The notes beneath the pieces are model-generated. The model was not told the DNA's origin, searched no databases, and saw only the letters and a list, made by a program, of their open reading frames with translations. Position numbers and translations under genes: made by a program. Below are positions 40,301 through 55,300 of a DNA stretch of 64,000 nt, piece by piece (position 1 is the stretch's first letter; every line of letters starts with the position of its first letter). Origin of the DNA: Siphonodentalium dalli (Eukaryota; Mollusca; Scaphopoda; Gadilida; Siphonodentaliidae); NCBI GenBank assembly GCA_032622095.1, contig CP136069.1, positions 122,566,126-122,630,125 on the forward strand, given 5' to 3'.

Positions 40301-43300
40301 GCTATCAGGTTTGACTGGAGTTTCGTGAAAACTTTTTTGAGACACCATTAATGTGCCAGGAAGCTTTTCTTCTTCAGTCTGAGTTCTTGGCGGAGGCACT
40401 ACAAACTGTGTTGTTTTGCCAGATTTTTTGGTTGGTGAGTTTGGTGAAGGTGTAAACCAAGTTCCTGATGATTCAGAAACAACAATTTCTCTTTGTTCTT
40501 CTTCTGAGTTTTTGTCACTGACTTTGTGTTGTGGAGATTCATTGACTTTACGATGAATATCAACTTTGATCACAGCTGGCTTCTCATCTTGCCGTATATA
40601 ATCCAAGTTGTTAATTACATGATTAACACCTGAAATTTGAAAATTATTTAAATTATTAAGTAATAAGTTAATCGGCTGCGAATAGAAATACTATGCAGAT
40701 CAAATCTTACTATCAAACTGAAGTTATTAGTTTATACCAGCAGGGTTGCCTGGTGTAGCCCAGTTAAATAAAAGGTTGACCGACCACAGTGTCCCCCGAC
40801 ACAGTGGGTAACTGAAGGATTGGCTAACACAGGTTCCAATGATGGTTAATATCTGTGCCAAGTTCTGAAAAAATTGACTGGAAAATGACAGAATACAGGT
40901 TCAGAGAAAGATGCATCCCAGCAAGTAAGATTCATATCGAAAAATGGCAATAACTCCACCAAAATGACACTGACTAAACTCAAAATCTCAGGTGCGTAGG
41001 TACCCATGCTGGATGACATCTGTGCCAAGTTTTAAAAAATTGACTGGAAAATGACGGAATACAGGCTCAGACAAAAGATGACTTTTTGTGACATTAGCTT
41101 TTTTAAAGAATAAAGATGTAAAATTCTGGTAAAAACTTGACTCCAACTTCACGATCACATGCATGTTCTCAAAGCTGAACCACACACCAAACATCAAGAG
41201 ATTCATTTGAAAATTTCTCAAGTTATCATTTAGACAAGGCAGATACATGTATTATGATTTTAAGTCGAAAAAGGAGCATAACTCTCTCAAAAATCATTGG
41301 ACTGAGACCAAATTCAAACGTAGCCTGCGTCTTCTTAAATGTAAACCAGGTACCGAATATCTAGAAATTTTGTCGATTATTGCTCAAGTTACCATGAGGA
41401 CAACACGAAAACAGTGATTTCTAAGTCTAAAATGGGGCATAACTCAGTCAAACATCATCGGACCGTGACCAAATTCGAACTTGGCCTGTGTCTCTTAAAT
41501 GTAAACCAGCTACCAAATATCAAGAAATTCTGTTGAATATTGCTCAAGTTACCATGGGGACAACACAAAAACAGCGATTTCTAAGTCGAAAAAGAGCATA
41601 ACTCCGTCAAAAATCATCAGACCATGACCAAATTCGCACATGACCTGCGTCTTCTCAAATGTGAACCACTTACCAAATATCAAGAAATTCTGTTAAATAT
41701 TGCTCAGTTATCATCCGGACAACCTGGATGGACAGACATATGGACAAACACCCAAACATTTGGTCTTTAAGTGGTATTTCTTTGATTGTTTTTGGCAGGT
41801 TTGACCACTTAAACTCCTAAATTGTACGAAATAACGGGCATTTAAAGGCGGTAGTTTGACATTAGGTGGTCGAACTTTCCTTTGCCTTAGGCTCCTCCCC
41901 TGACATCTAAGATTCAAATGTGCACCTGGATGCACGCACGCATGGACAGACATGCTGATTATAATAGTCCTCTGAAATTTTTCGGGTGACAATAAACAAG
42001 GTAAATGTACGTACATTCTTCATTGGTCAAATACCATATTTTCATCATTAAATTCCTTAACAGAGCAAGAGAGAAAACGCTTTTTGGATAGGCCTGCATA
42101 CTATTGAAAAGAAGAGTAAGATTCTTCACCTTAAACCTAATATTGCAGCTAAAGACACAACTTACTGCTATCTGTTGATGCAGTATCCAGCCTTGGTGTG
42201 GCCTCGGGAGTTCTTGGTGTCTCCCCAATAGCAAGAATAACATCTTCCTGTATTTTTGGTTGCCTGTTGATAAAAAGGTCCAAGTACAGCTGTCGTGTAC
42301 AGTAAAAACTTGATATACCAGAATGCAAGGTTGGAAATTTTGGTTGTTTAATTTTTGGGACCCACCACCCCAGGAATGCAAGTTTTTCTGTCAGATCTCG
42401 GACACCCACTCCCTAAAACGCCAGTTTTTTCCAAGGTAAATTGGGGACTCACCCCCAATAATTTTGATTAAAAAAATGGTGAAAGGCAAACAAATGGTGT
42501 GAAATGTTTTAACCCTATCATGATGGGGAGCAGCGCTGGTGCAGTAATAAATATCATATGCTAGTGCATTCTCTCATATTGTGAGTCTCACATAGGAGCT
42601 TTGCATATATAAGAGAATACACTGGCTTACAAGGTCAAGGTAAATATTGTTAGGCGAATGTATTCTCTTATAAATGTGAGGCTCCTTATGGGAGACTCGC
42701 CTATATAAGAGAATGCATTGGCACATGGTTTTCGCAAAATCCTTTCATGACAGGAGCTGCGCTGGTGCAGCATTAAAGATCCTGTGGCAGTGCATTCTCT
42801 TGTATATGCTTCAGGAAGTTCCGGTCATGGAAGGGTTAAATAACCATGCGGATGAAATGCAGAACCCTGTAAGATTAACGACAAGTACCAGAAATCTCTG
42901 AAAATCACAAAACACTCATCATTTATCAAATAAGGTTCAGCATCTATACCCAGACATTACTTGCACAAGTATATAAAATGGCACATTTCCAATTCATGTA
43001 CATCGTATCAAGTCATTTGAAAAAGATTGAATGCTATATGTTTTGCGTAGAATTCTGACCGATGACAAGTGGTAACTAATTTACGTCTATACTTCAAATT
43101 AAGGCCCGATGCCACGCTCTTTTAACCCCCTAACCCTCTATATATATAAATTTTCTATCGAAGCGTTCTCATGTCCTATGCTTGGAATACTATGAACCAA
43201 TGTATTATCTACCTCACACATGGAACAGGGGATGACTAAAGGCATGCGGAAAAATGTGTACGAGGAGCGATAAATAATGCCAGGCCTGCTTAGTATTGAC

Positions 43301-46300
43301 TGTAAAAATCACCAGGGTATCGCGAACCTTTACTGCATGCATCGTGTTGTAACTGTGGTACGTGCAGTGTTGAAGCGGTAACCTTACCGCAGTGTTGGAG
43401 GTTACCAGGGAAATACCGGGGCGACACCACATTAGAGGTGGTCAATTCCTTTATGTATTGCTATACAATGAAGGGAGGTCATCATCAAGAGGTGATTGAA
43501 AATTATAAAACTTACACATAATCTCCATCCAGAAGTGAATTTCTAGCCTCGGCTATTATGTTGTCCCTATATTCATCGATGCTGGAAGCTGCAGATGTTC
43601 TGTGTATAGACTCCACAGTATCTGGTCGCTCTAGCAAGAGTTCTCTCATGTCCGGCAGGCTATTTATAATGTCCATATGGCGCTTTAGAGTATCGCTAGG
43701 CTTTCCCATTGATTTAGTCTGATCTGAAATAAATAAAAAAAAATGAATTAGAAATTGATAATATTCAGGACTATCTAGTCATACATGTCACACACCCTCT
43801 ATATTTACACAAATAGCTCCTGTAGGAGTCAGTACATTTCATCATATGGTTTACATATAGAATACACCCATAGTAGCCGAGAATAAAAATATTTCACCAC
43901 GAGTGGTATTGTGGTTTTAACCACGAGCCTTTGGCGAGTGGTTAAAACCACACAATTCCACCAGTGGTGAATTTTTTTTATTCTCGGCTACTATGGGTGT
44001 ATTTTGTTTATACCATAATTATTATTCTTCGGTCGCTTCGTAAATGTATTGCTACTATGTTGGTGACTGTTAACATGTATGTGCACCGAGTGACCCAAAT
44101 ATATTAAGCTATCATGAATGTGGGTCACGCGTAGTAATACATATTTCTAGGAAATTCGGTGATCCGCCACTTTCTTGGGCATCAGTCAGCTGATGTGAAC
44201 ACACATTCAGATTTCCCACATTGCAGATACCATTAACAATCTATACGTTGTTGTCAAAATGTAAGCCGTCGTTCGCTTTAAACACGGAAAGGCAGACGAA
44301 CACGTGCGTTTTGTTTTGTTTACATTTTCAACAGCTATCGCCGACCTGTATAAAACGTGTACTTTGTCGGTGCATGCACCTAGCATAAAACATCTTTAAA
44401 CTAACTTTAATGTGTCATGTTTTGACAAGTAAACCCAGTAAATGGAATTGGATAGTATATATCTCTGTGTTTAGACCACTTATCGCATTTCAGTGTGTTT
44501 TGAGTCGGAAAAATTGTGTATTTACTTCGCGAAGCGGGCATGACGAAAAATTGGGCTAAATTTCGACAGCGAGGTCACCAGAGGTCAAATGACGGGTCGT
44601 TCTACTATGGGTATAAACTTTTAACACATAAAGTGCCGTTGAAACATTTACACAACAGTAGAAATTTATACCAATAGTAGGAATCGTTATACCCACAGTA
44701 GGGTGTAAAGATGAAATTTACAAAACAGGTGTTATACACACAGTAGCATAGCCAATTACGGTATAAATGAATGTTTCCGATGTTCATAAACCAATAACTG
44801 AAGTTTACCCTTCAGTTATTGGTTGATGAACGAAATGCCTACGTCATTTCAAGCTGATCGTGTGAGCATGCTCGCTGCTTGTTATATATTTGGACAGTCG
44901 TATTGGAATTGAAAAATATGTAATACTTATAATTGTTTTGGTAGTTTTGAAAAGTTGTTCAAATGATTAATGTTCTATTAATGTTCTTTTAAAATGTACT
45001 GGTATATGATAATAAGAAATGCCTTGCAGATTGAATGGGGTCATTGGTTTTAACCGGTAGAGTAATTAAACAAAGTATGCGTGAATCCCTTCAGGATTCA
45101 CACACTTTGTTTAATATACTCCGCGGGTCAAAATCCAATCACCCCAATCGATCTGCAAGTCATTTCTTAAAGGAGAGTTGTGTGTTAACCCTTTCTATAC
45201 GAAATAGATTCTCCGATTCAGTTACAAAAATATATATCGGAACAGTCTATTATTCATTTAGAGTGGTGTACAGGTAATATAAGCAGATGACAGTCAATAC
45301 AAGTTCAGAAGGAATTCTATTCATTGGCGGGAAATGTACAGATAATATTCTGCCAATATATAGCCAATTCCTACTACACAATTTCAAGGTACATTTAGTA
45401 AATTTGGCAGATTATTTTCTTTTTAATCGCATACTCCAACTTACAATTGACATCGACTGTTGTCATCCAATGGCTGAATCCGATTATGAAAATCGGCTGT
45501 ACATTAACTTTTTATATTTACAACAAATCTCAAATATACAAATTATGATTATAAGTGCCGGAACTATCATATTATAGCCATAGAACCAACCAATATCAGT
45601 TACATATGTATGATCTCAATCGTAATACATTAACAGATCATGCATGCTGAAGTTGTTTATATATAATGCCATCACTATATAATAATTATGGGACTCACAT
45701 ACCTGGGACTATGCCTTTACATTGTGCTATATCCGGACCATACACTGTTACTGGCTTGAGTGGCTTTAACCTGCAAAAAATAACCGATATCTACAAACAT
45801 CTGGTTAACAAAACAATCAACAAGGTTTAAGCAGGATATGAACTGGCCAGAAAATTCTTTTTACAATATTGAAAATTATTCATTCCGCTTTTGCTATAAT
45901 TTTACCCAGCAATAATAATGCTCAATTTGGTGTTTAAGTAATTAAATTAAGTAAACAATTAATATCGTTGAGCAAAATTTTTAAGAAAAAATTCAATGAA
46001 TATATCCCAAAATCCATTTCCTTGTGACAGGAGTGGGATTTGAACATTCTTTCCAGCGATATATAATAAATGTACTCACATCTTAAAAATATGATGATCC
46101 AAGCACAATTTTTAGTTTTAACCTTTATTTAAATTTATTACACAAGAATTTCTCGGTGAGTTAGAAGTGGTAATGTCACCTATGTAAATTACGTCCCCGG
46201 TGACAGCTCCAAATTTTACACCATATCGGAACTATTTTTATAAATATTCTTGAAAAAGAAGTGCTCATTGTACTGTTTCTTGAGTTCTGTGAAAGTCAAT

Positions 46301-49300
46301 ATGTATGACATCATGGATAGGATATTTTATAATTATATTATCTTCCGTATCCAAATAGACTGGGGAAAAAACTTAATAACTCTAACATTAACCCTAAAGA
46401 AATAATAGAGTACCTCCCCTTGAGAAGTCTTCCAGCAATCCTTCTTTTACTAGAGGGTTTCTCTTGTGCTAAGATTTTGTTGACATGAAATGTCGCAAAA
46501 GCCGTTTGATCCTTCAGTTCATTAGAAGGCATAGCAGGAAGTAGTTCCTGAAGAAACAAAAGTTTAAAGATATACCATACGGTCTTTAACCTCTTCACTG
46601 GTAATTTAATAAATCAAATTATATCAATGACATCATAAGCTGGATTGCTGATGTTACATATGTCTATTTTTCAGTAAAACAATACGACAGAAATATCGTG
46701 AATACCCTAAAATGCCATATGCCAAGGCTATTATTATACACTATCCGTGCCAAGGCTATTATTATACACTATTATTATACACTATCCGTGCCAAGGCTAT
46801 TATTATACACTATCCGTGCCAAGGCTATTATTATACACTATCCGTGCCAAGGCTATTATTATACACTATCCGTGCCAAGGCTATTATTATACACTATCCG
46901 TTAGGGGTGTAACGATACAGGGTATATGGGGTGTATCGATATTTATCGCGATACAGAGGTCACGATACGATACGATACGTATCGCGATTTTACTTACCTA
47001 AAATTATAGTGATATTGCCAAGTCTTCCTACGGACTGTATATACACTGATATATAGCGATAGCGATGGGTGTGTATGTGCTTGCATGGCTATAGGTAAGC
47101 CTACATGAACTCGCTAAAGATAAGTACTAGATGTTCATCTATAATGTTTGTTGTTGCAACTTGTATTGTATTGTCTAAGAAGAACAAACACTATTTAAAA
47201 CCTCGTCAATGTATCGACTATCAGTGAAATCCCATAGGCCCGGAAGCATAAAGATGCCGACATTCAACCCCATTGCTGCACTGTGTTATCTGAACAAAAT
47301 TAATTAGAGAGTACAAACACTACCTGTTGACCATTGAGGAACGTCCTCTCCGAAAATCTCAGTCAATGTCACGAGATTGACAGCTAAATGGGAGGGGCTT
47401 TATATTAATAACTCATGTCAAGTTGTCAACTTTATAACGGGAATTGGGGGGATTCACTTTCTGTTGACAAGTTTATTCCGGGAAGTTTAACAATTGCTCA
47501 GCAACCCACATGGGTCAGTGCACAGAGTGCAGTGTCCAGTGTTGACGAGACATGGGGAAAGACATACGTGTAGATTGATATGATATAGGTCGAACCTACA
47601 TGCAGTGAACAGTGAAATAAAATTGCAGCAATAGCAGTAAGACAGGCATCAAAGGTTTGCCGCCGTTTGTAAACGACATGTCATTGACAAAGTAGGTGAC
47701 TCGCTGCATGACGTGTACTATTAAAATAGGTCATTAAAATTGAGGTCACTCAGGTCAGGTCTGTTCTTTGATCAGTGGACCACAAGCGACTGATTGGTCT
47801 ATTAATACAATGTGTTTCATCGTATTGTCCACACATGCAAATTGATAAAATGCGGTCTGTTGGCATCACGGTTACTCTGTGATAAATAGGGAATGCTTAT
47901 CATTTTTATTACTTATTGTGGGGGATTACCTTAATTTTTTGTTAGATACTGATTCAACATTGACCTTTCTCGTTCATGGCGACCGTTGTTTACTTACCTT
48001 AATAAGAAATAACAACATGCAATTTGTGTATCGAGATACGTATCGTTTGAACGTCCGTATCGATTACCGTATCGTCAGTGCTGTATCGTGGTCGCATCGA
48101 TACATCGATGTATCGTTACACCCCTACTATCCGTGCCAAGGCTATTATTATACACTATCCGTGCCAAGGCTATTATTATACACTATTATTATACACTATT
48201 ATTATACACTATTATTATACACTATTATTATACACTATTATTATACACTATTATTATACACTATTATTATACACTATTATTATACACTATTATTATACAC
48301 TATCCGCTATACACTATCCGAGAACACTCTAAACTATTTAACCCTTCCATGACTGGAGCTTCCTGAAATTTGGCGAAAAACCTGTGTAAATGCATTCTCT
48401 TATATATGCGAGTCTCCCTGGAGTCTCGCATATATAAAACAAGAGGTACGCTGTCGCGTGGCATTTGCCCCCGACCGTAGCAATTCGGATTAAGCATGGA
48501 CGAAACTGCTGATATCCGAGGAGGTCTATATGACCATTCCAAAAGAAGTTCGTACTAGAAATTCCGGAAACCCAAAAACAAGCGATCCAGAAACCCAAAA
48601 ACAAGCAAAAATTGAAATTTTTTAAGTTGAAAAAAGGGCCATAAATCTGGTAAAAATCATCAGATCATACCCAATTTCGCACTTGACATGTATTTTCATA
48701 TAACTGATCAACAAAAATACGGGATTTGCAATCGTACCACCAAAGCTCACGCTATCATCTGGAAACCCAAAAAAACAAGAGAAAAATTAAATTGTCTAAG
48801 TAAAAAAAGGGCCATAACTCTGGTGAAAATGGGTGGACAAACCCGCGCTATGCATGTAGCTGTTCCCCCATGCTGCTCTATCACCGTACCAAATATCAGC
48901 TAAATCTGCCCAGCGGTTGCTGAACAATAATGCAAAATGTTTGTACAGACAAACAAAATTGAAATTTTCTAAGTTGAAAAAAGGGCCATAACTCTGGCAA
49001 AAATCATCAGATCATACCCAAATTCGCACTTGATATGTATTTTCATATAGCCGATCCACAAAAATACGGGATTTGCAATCGTACCACCAAAGCTCACGCT
49101 ATCATCTGGAAACACAAAATACAAGAGAAAAATTGAATTTTCTAAGTAAAAAAAGGGCCATAACTCTGGTGAAAATGGGTGGACGAAACCCGCGCTATGC
49201 ATGTAGCTGTTCCCCCATGCTGCTCTATCACCATACCAAATATCAGCTAAATCTGCCCAGCGGTTGCTGAACAATAATGCAAAATGTTTGTACGGACAGA

Positions 49301-52300
49301 CAAAATTTAATTTTCTAAGTAAAAAAAGGGCCATAACTCTGGTGAAAATGGGTGGACGAAACCCGCACTATGCATGTAGCTGTTCCCCCATGCTGCTCTA
49401 TCACCATACCAAATATCAGCTAAATCTGCTCAGCGGTTGCTGAACAATAATGCAAAATGTTTGTACGGACGTACGGACGTTCGGCTCGACGGACGTACGG
49501 AGACGTCGACTATATACCCGCCGACTTCAAGTCGGGGGCATAATAATGCATTGGCCTAACAATATTTACCTTGATAAGCCAGTGCATTCTCTTATACTCG
49601 CATATATAAGAGATTGCTCTGGCACATGATCTTTAATGCCGCACAAGCGCAGCACCCTTCATGAAAGGGTTAAAACGTCGAAATACACTGGTTCTGAAGC
49701 AAGTTCTTGTGAATATGTCATTCTGGGGCATACAATGCTCGTAGAAAGGTAGTTCAGATATTTATCGACCTATTTTGGTACAAAAGCGAATATTATTAGG
49801 TGTATTTTTGAGTGGAAATTTAACCACCATGTGGCTTTATATTTTACGTTCATAATCAGCATGGACCTATAGCTACGAATAGGTTAACAATCTGCCAAAT
49901 GAAATTCCGTGTGGCACAAAAAGTATTAAGTTATGGGTTGTGGTTGATCAGGGGATGATTGTGGTAATTTAGATCAGATATTTATTTTTGAAGTTTGTTA
50001 TTTCTCGAGATGTGCAATTATTTGTGGCCCAGAAAAACGTAGTCAAACAGACTGTCTCGGACAAAATTGAGGATGAATAACTCTAAAATCAAGTGGTAAT
50101 ACGGCCAAATTTTGTGATACTCAAGTGATAATATGGCCATATTTTGTTGACAAAATGTTGATAAATAACACGTTTTGGGAAATTTGATACCATAGTTGAC
50201 ACTTGTTAGAATTATTTTGTTGCAATTAATGTGGTGATGTGGTGAAATTGTACTTGTATGGATGTATTCAAATGAAGCGAGCATATTCCCTGATTGTAAT
50301 AATGAAATGTTGATCAATCGACTTGAATTAAGTCAATTTGTAATTGTTAATCTATAAATGATTTACGTTTGTTGGAGTGAATCATAATAAAGGTCATTAC
50401 TCTTGAAAATTATCATCTTGCACTAAGAAATTTTCAAACACTGCAACTGTATTCCCAGTATTATTCTGTAACTTGGAACATATTATTAACAAGTTCTTTA
50501 CTAAATACTCATTAACCCTTCCATGACGGGATTTGCGCTGGTGAAGCATTAAAGACCCATAGGGAGGCTCGCATATATAAGAGAATGCACTGGCTTACAA
50601 GGTCAAGGTAAATATTGTTAGGCCAATGCAATCTAAAATATGTGAGGCGCCCTAAAAGGAACTGCACAATAAGTTCAAATATGATTTATAGGTCATTTGT
50701 TGAATATATAATATGAACATTTCCCACCAATGAAAATCAATCGGCCAAAAAAACTAAAATATGCAACGAAAAATGTTTTATTTATTTTCTCGCAGACAGT
50801 CATGATTTCAGGTGGTAGAATGAGTGCATACTCTAGTTGGGTTCATTGTCTAAATAATGCAGTGTGTTTTTTTGAAAATATTTCTGTCAAACTGTCTATC
50901 GATCTACATGAAAAAATGGTTGTTACTCTTTTTAAAAAACACTTTTTTACCATAATTTGTACCATAATATCCCGGTGAGGGTAAACACATGTTGTTATAT
51001 CACTATAGCATACATTGATTGTTTTAAATTGAGATTTGTTTTAAATTCACGAATGGAGTAATGGGGGGGGCCTCCTTAAAGTTATTACATGAAATCTCTG
51101 TGTACATTCCATGGGGTTATTCTGAACAGCACCCAATGACAATTATATCGATAGTAAACAATTTGAAGATGCGCTCCTGTCTGCATTGTGGTATAATTGA
51201 TGCCCATAATCAATAGCAATGTGCTACATTCTAAATTTGTTCACTAAAGGCAAGTGATGCTGACAACAAAAGACAAATCAGAATGCGTGTTTTAGCAACA
51301 GATATTCAACTTAACCTTTTCATGACTGCAGGTTCCTAATACCTTGTGAAAACCCTGTGCCAATGCATTCTCTTAAAGTTATGTGAAACACTCCATTGAT
51401 TGCTCTTGATCAAATAGTTATTTTACAATTATTATAATTAAATTGACAACACACAACATCATTCTTATATATTAATCAAATGCAGTGACTCTCGACGGCG
51501 AAATCATTTTCCCTAGTTTATCGCCCTATAGTTGTGCCCTCGACAAGTAAATATTTACAATTGAGCATAGTTCAGACGTTGTTTCATATGGAGTGGTCAG
51601 GTCAATTTGCTTAAGATTTTTGGTGATGTAAGTTGAATGTTACATTTGTCCAGTTGGCATAGCACCTGAATACTAGCTCCCATAGGGAGCCTCGCATATA
51701 TAAGAGAATACATTGGCCTAACAATATTTACCATGAACTTGTAAGCCAGTGTATGTTCTTATATATGCAAGGCTCCTTATGGAAGACTTGAATATATAAG
51801 AGAATGCACTGGCACAAGATCTTTTATGCTGCACCAGCGCAGCTCCCATCATGAAAGGGTTAAATAACAATTTGGTAGAAATTACCTCCGCGGTGTCCTG
51901 CTTGGATGCATGTTTGAATGGCTGCTTTACATTATGATTTACTTTTCTGACTGTTGCACTGGGAGGAACATATTGGCCACTTTTAGGTCGGATTGACGCA
52001 GCTGATGATAAACGGGAGATATTACCCTCTCTTGTATTTGGTCTAAAAGTAAAAAAAAGTAAACTTCATTAATACATTGTCTTTTCCAATTGAATACTTG
52101 TTCATGAGTAGTAATTTTATTCCCATTACTTCATTTCTAGGATAATAAGTTAAAAAAAAGCTTGTTGAACTGATTATGGCTCAAAAGAAAAAAGGGCCTT
52201 TTCTTCCAAAGCACAAAACAACCAATACGGAGTGTTCCTTGTTAGTTTCTCAATTATCATTAAACTATAAAAATAAAGAACATTAGTCACATATCTGCTA

Positions 52301-55300
52301 ATTTGAAAATAGTCATTTATATCTTTTTAGATTTAGTTTGAGGCCAGAAGCAAGCCTTGAAATAGTGTGTCTGTCATTTACAATGAGGTACCCAGAGAGT
52401 GAATTTTAGTGATGCTAACCCGCATAGCAGGCTAGCATCAACAAATTCACCGTCTGTGAACATCATTCTGCTTAGGCATATTGAGGTCTCCAGAGGGTGA
52501 ATATAATTGTGTTGGGTAGTGTCACTAAACTCACACTCAGTGGACCTCATTCTGCAAATGACAGACACACTATATCAATGCATGGTAGGAGGGTGTATGC
52601 AGCTTTAACAACACTAAGCAGAGCAGACTTCCTTGAACCTCTGCATAAAGAACTTGAGGAAGCTGATATATAAGCAATGAATGTGTTATTGACACTGTAG
52701 CTCAACTTGGGGAGGCATTAATAATTTTATGCTGAACAGTCAATAAAATGATAAAGAAGGAAAGTCAAAAAGTTTCATTAAATGGACAGTGTTGTGTACT
52801 TGTAAATGAAATTATTTTTTCATTTCAATCATTTCTCCATGGGATGCAGGGCCAGGGTGTACCGATGGATTCAAATGTGAAATCCAAGATGGCTGCTGGT
52901 GGCCATGTTTTTTAACAATTTCGGAAACATTGGACAGCTCCATCTAGAAGTCACCCAAAAAAAACCATATGAAGTTGGATGAGGGATGTGGCATGTAGGA
53001 TATGCCAAAGAATTTTAGTCATGCAAAGATTAAAATTCAAGATGGCCACTGGCAGCCATTTTTTTAATGAATTTCGGAAAAAATTGATGGCTACAATACA
53101 GAGGTCACCCTGAAGATGCATATAATGTTTTTCACTGAAAATCCTTCATATGCAATAGCTCTCATCTGGAGGTGATCCTAATCATAATGTATATTTACAT
53201 TTCTTTGATATATTCAGGCTGCAGGCAGGCCTCAGCTCACAAGGCGACTCGGGCGAGATTGTCGCCTTACTGTCGCTGACTTCGCCCTATCGTCGCTCTA
53301 AGGCGAAATCGAAGTCGCCTTCAATTTTAGGGGGAATTTTTTTTTTTTTTTATTTTTCTTAATTTTTTTTCTATTTTTTTTCCGGACATGTCTGGACATG
53401 TCCGTATATAGATTAATTGTGGCGGCCATCCCAAAAAGAAACAGACGATGCAGAGCCAAAGACCCAAGTGTTTAAAATAAAAAATAAAATATGACCTATT
53501 GTTTTGTGTTGTTATTCCGTCGCCTTTGTTCCCTTTGCGGTAATGAATGTTAATCACTAATGTTTTGACACGATGAGATGTTCGCATCTGTGTTGTTACT
53601 GACCAACGTGAGTGTCACAAATAAATGTTTTAATTAACTTAAAAGACCGCCGTCCCGCTTTTCAGATATAAAACAATTACGACATCATCAGATTATGTAC
53701 CAGGCGCTTCGGAAGTTCGTTTCGGTAACGCGTCGGACTTTTTGAAGAGACCGCGTCGGACTTTTTGAAGAGACCGACTTCCGTAAATAAAATAATGTCA
53801 AGTTTATTGCTTTAATCGGATTATACCAGTGATGTTGGCATTAATTAAGGGAGGCCATTAATTAATAAAAGCTTTTGCAACTCCTTTGTTAGTTAGTCCT
53901 TATTGTTTATTTTAGCGGACACCCACATTACAGCCGTGACCAAATTAAACTTAAAAAGTTACATGCATCATGATTCAGACTGTACAAACGTATCTTCCAA
54001 GCTGCAGTCTAGGAAATAATACTACTTTCATTTAGTTAAAAAAGTTACTATTACTGTAACTTGATAATTGTCTTGCTTAAATGATAGCTACACAAAACAT
54101 TTCCAAAAATTTTAAATGTATAATAACAATTAATTAAGCTAATTTCAGATAAAGTCAAATTTTGTTAGTTTTATTTGTTATTTTATCTTTTAATTTTTTT
54201 TATTGTCAGATGTTATAAAATAAAGCGATATTTGAAAATTGTCAATTTTTGGTAGTCTCCCCACCCTGAAGTCTCCCTACATTTCCTGAAGTCTCCCTAA
54301 ATTTCCTGGAGGGAGACTTCAAGTCTCCCTGTTCTGGACCCCTAGGCTAAGGCCTGGCTGCAGGTAGTGCCAATGGATTCAAATTTGAAATCCAAGATGG
54401 CTGCTGGCGGCCATGTTTTTTAACAAATTTCGGAAATAATCAATGGCTTCCATGTAGAGTTCACCCAATAAGATCCATATGAAGTTTGGTGGTAATCATA
54501 TGAGGAATGTGGTCTGTAGGTTGTGCCGAAGGATTTAGTCATGCAAAGAGTAAAAACCAAGATGGCTGCTGGCAGCCATGTCTTTCATTGAAAATCGATA
54601 AAATTTTGTAAGCTCCCATCTAGAAGTAATCCTAAACATGCCATAAATTTTCAAAACATTTCTCCAGTAAATGCTGGTTGCAGGGTGTGCTGATGGATTC
54701 AAATTTGAAATCCAAAATGGCCACAAATTCCAGAAAAAATTTATAGCTCCCATCTGAAGATCCATATGAAGTTTGGTGGTGATATGGATGAGGGATGCGG
54801 CCTGTAGGGTGAGACAAATTATATTGTTGATGGACGCACAGACAGATACCAACCCATGGCAATAGCTCAAGCTTGACTTCGTCAAGTTGGGCTAAAAACG
54901 AGGTCCCCTCAAAATTGTCAGTCATGTACCTATGATTGTTTCCCGGTGGCTTACACGAGGCCAGATATGATGATATCAATGGATCAGAAACCGAATCATG
55001 TGCAGCTCTACTCCCACCATGAGACAATATTCTTGATTGGTTTGCTGGAAAAAAAACAAAAACATTTCATCATATCATATTACTCCTCATCCCCTGATTC
55101 AGAATCATGTTAACATAACAATAATACATTTGGGTACACCTGGCACTATTTCCTGTTATGCAACGACTGTTGCATATCATTATTATAGATGGGTTTAACC
55201 CTTTCAGTGCCAAGTCCGATTTTTGGAAGAGCTCTTGCCATCAATGTATCACATTATTATAATCAATAAATTTGAAAAATGATCAAGGAAATATGGGTTG

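Noticed and set aside
42264-42289. An upstream acceptor (cgacag) that would lengthen exon 9
   Set aside because: It would enter in phase 0, which does not match exon 8's phase 2 donor; the downstream acceptor does.
46698-48366. Several long frames rich in Tyr, Leu, Thr and Ile
   Set aside because: They are translations of the 28-bp and 10-bp minisatellite in different frames.
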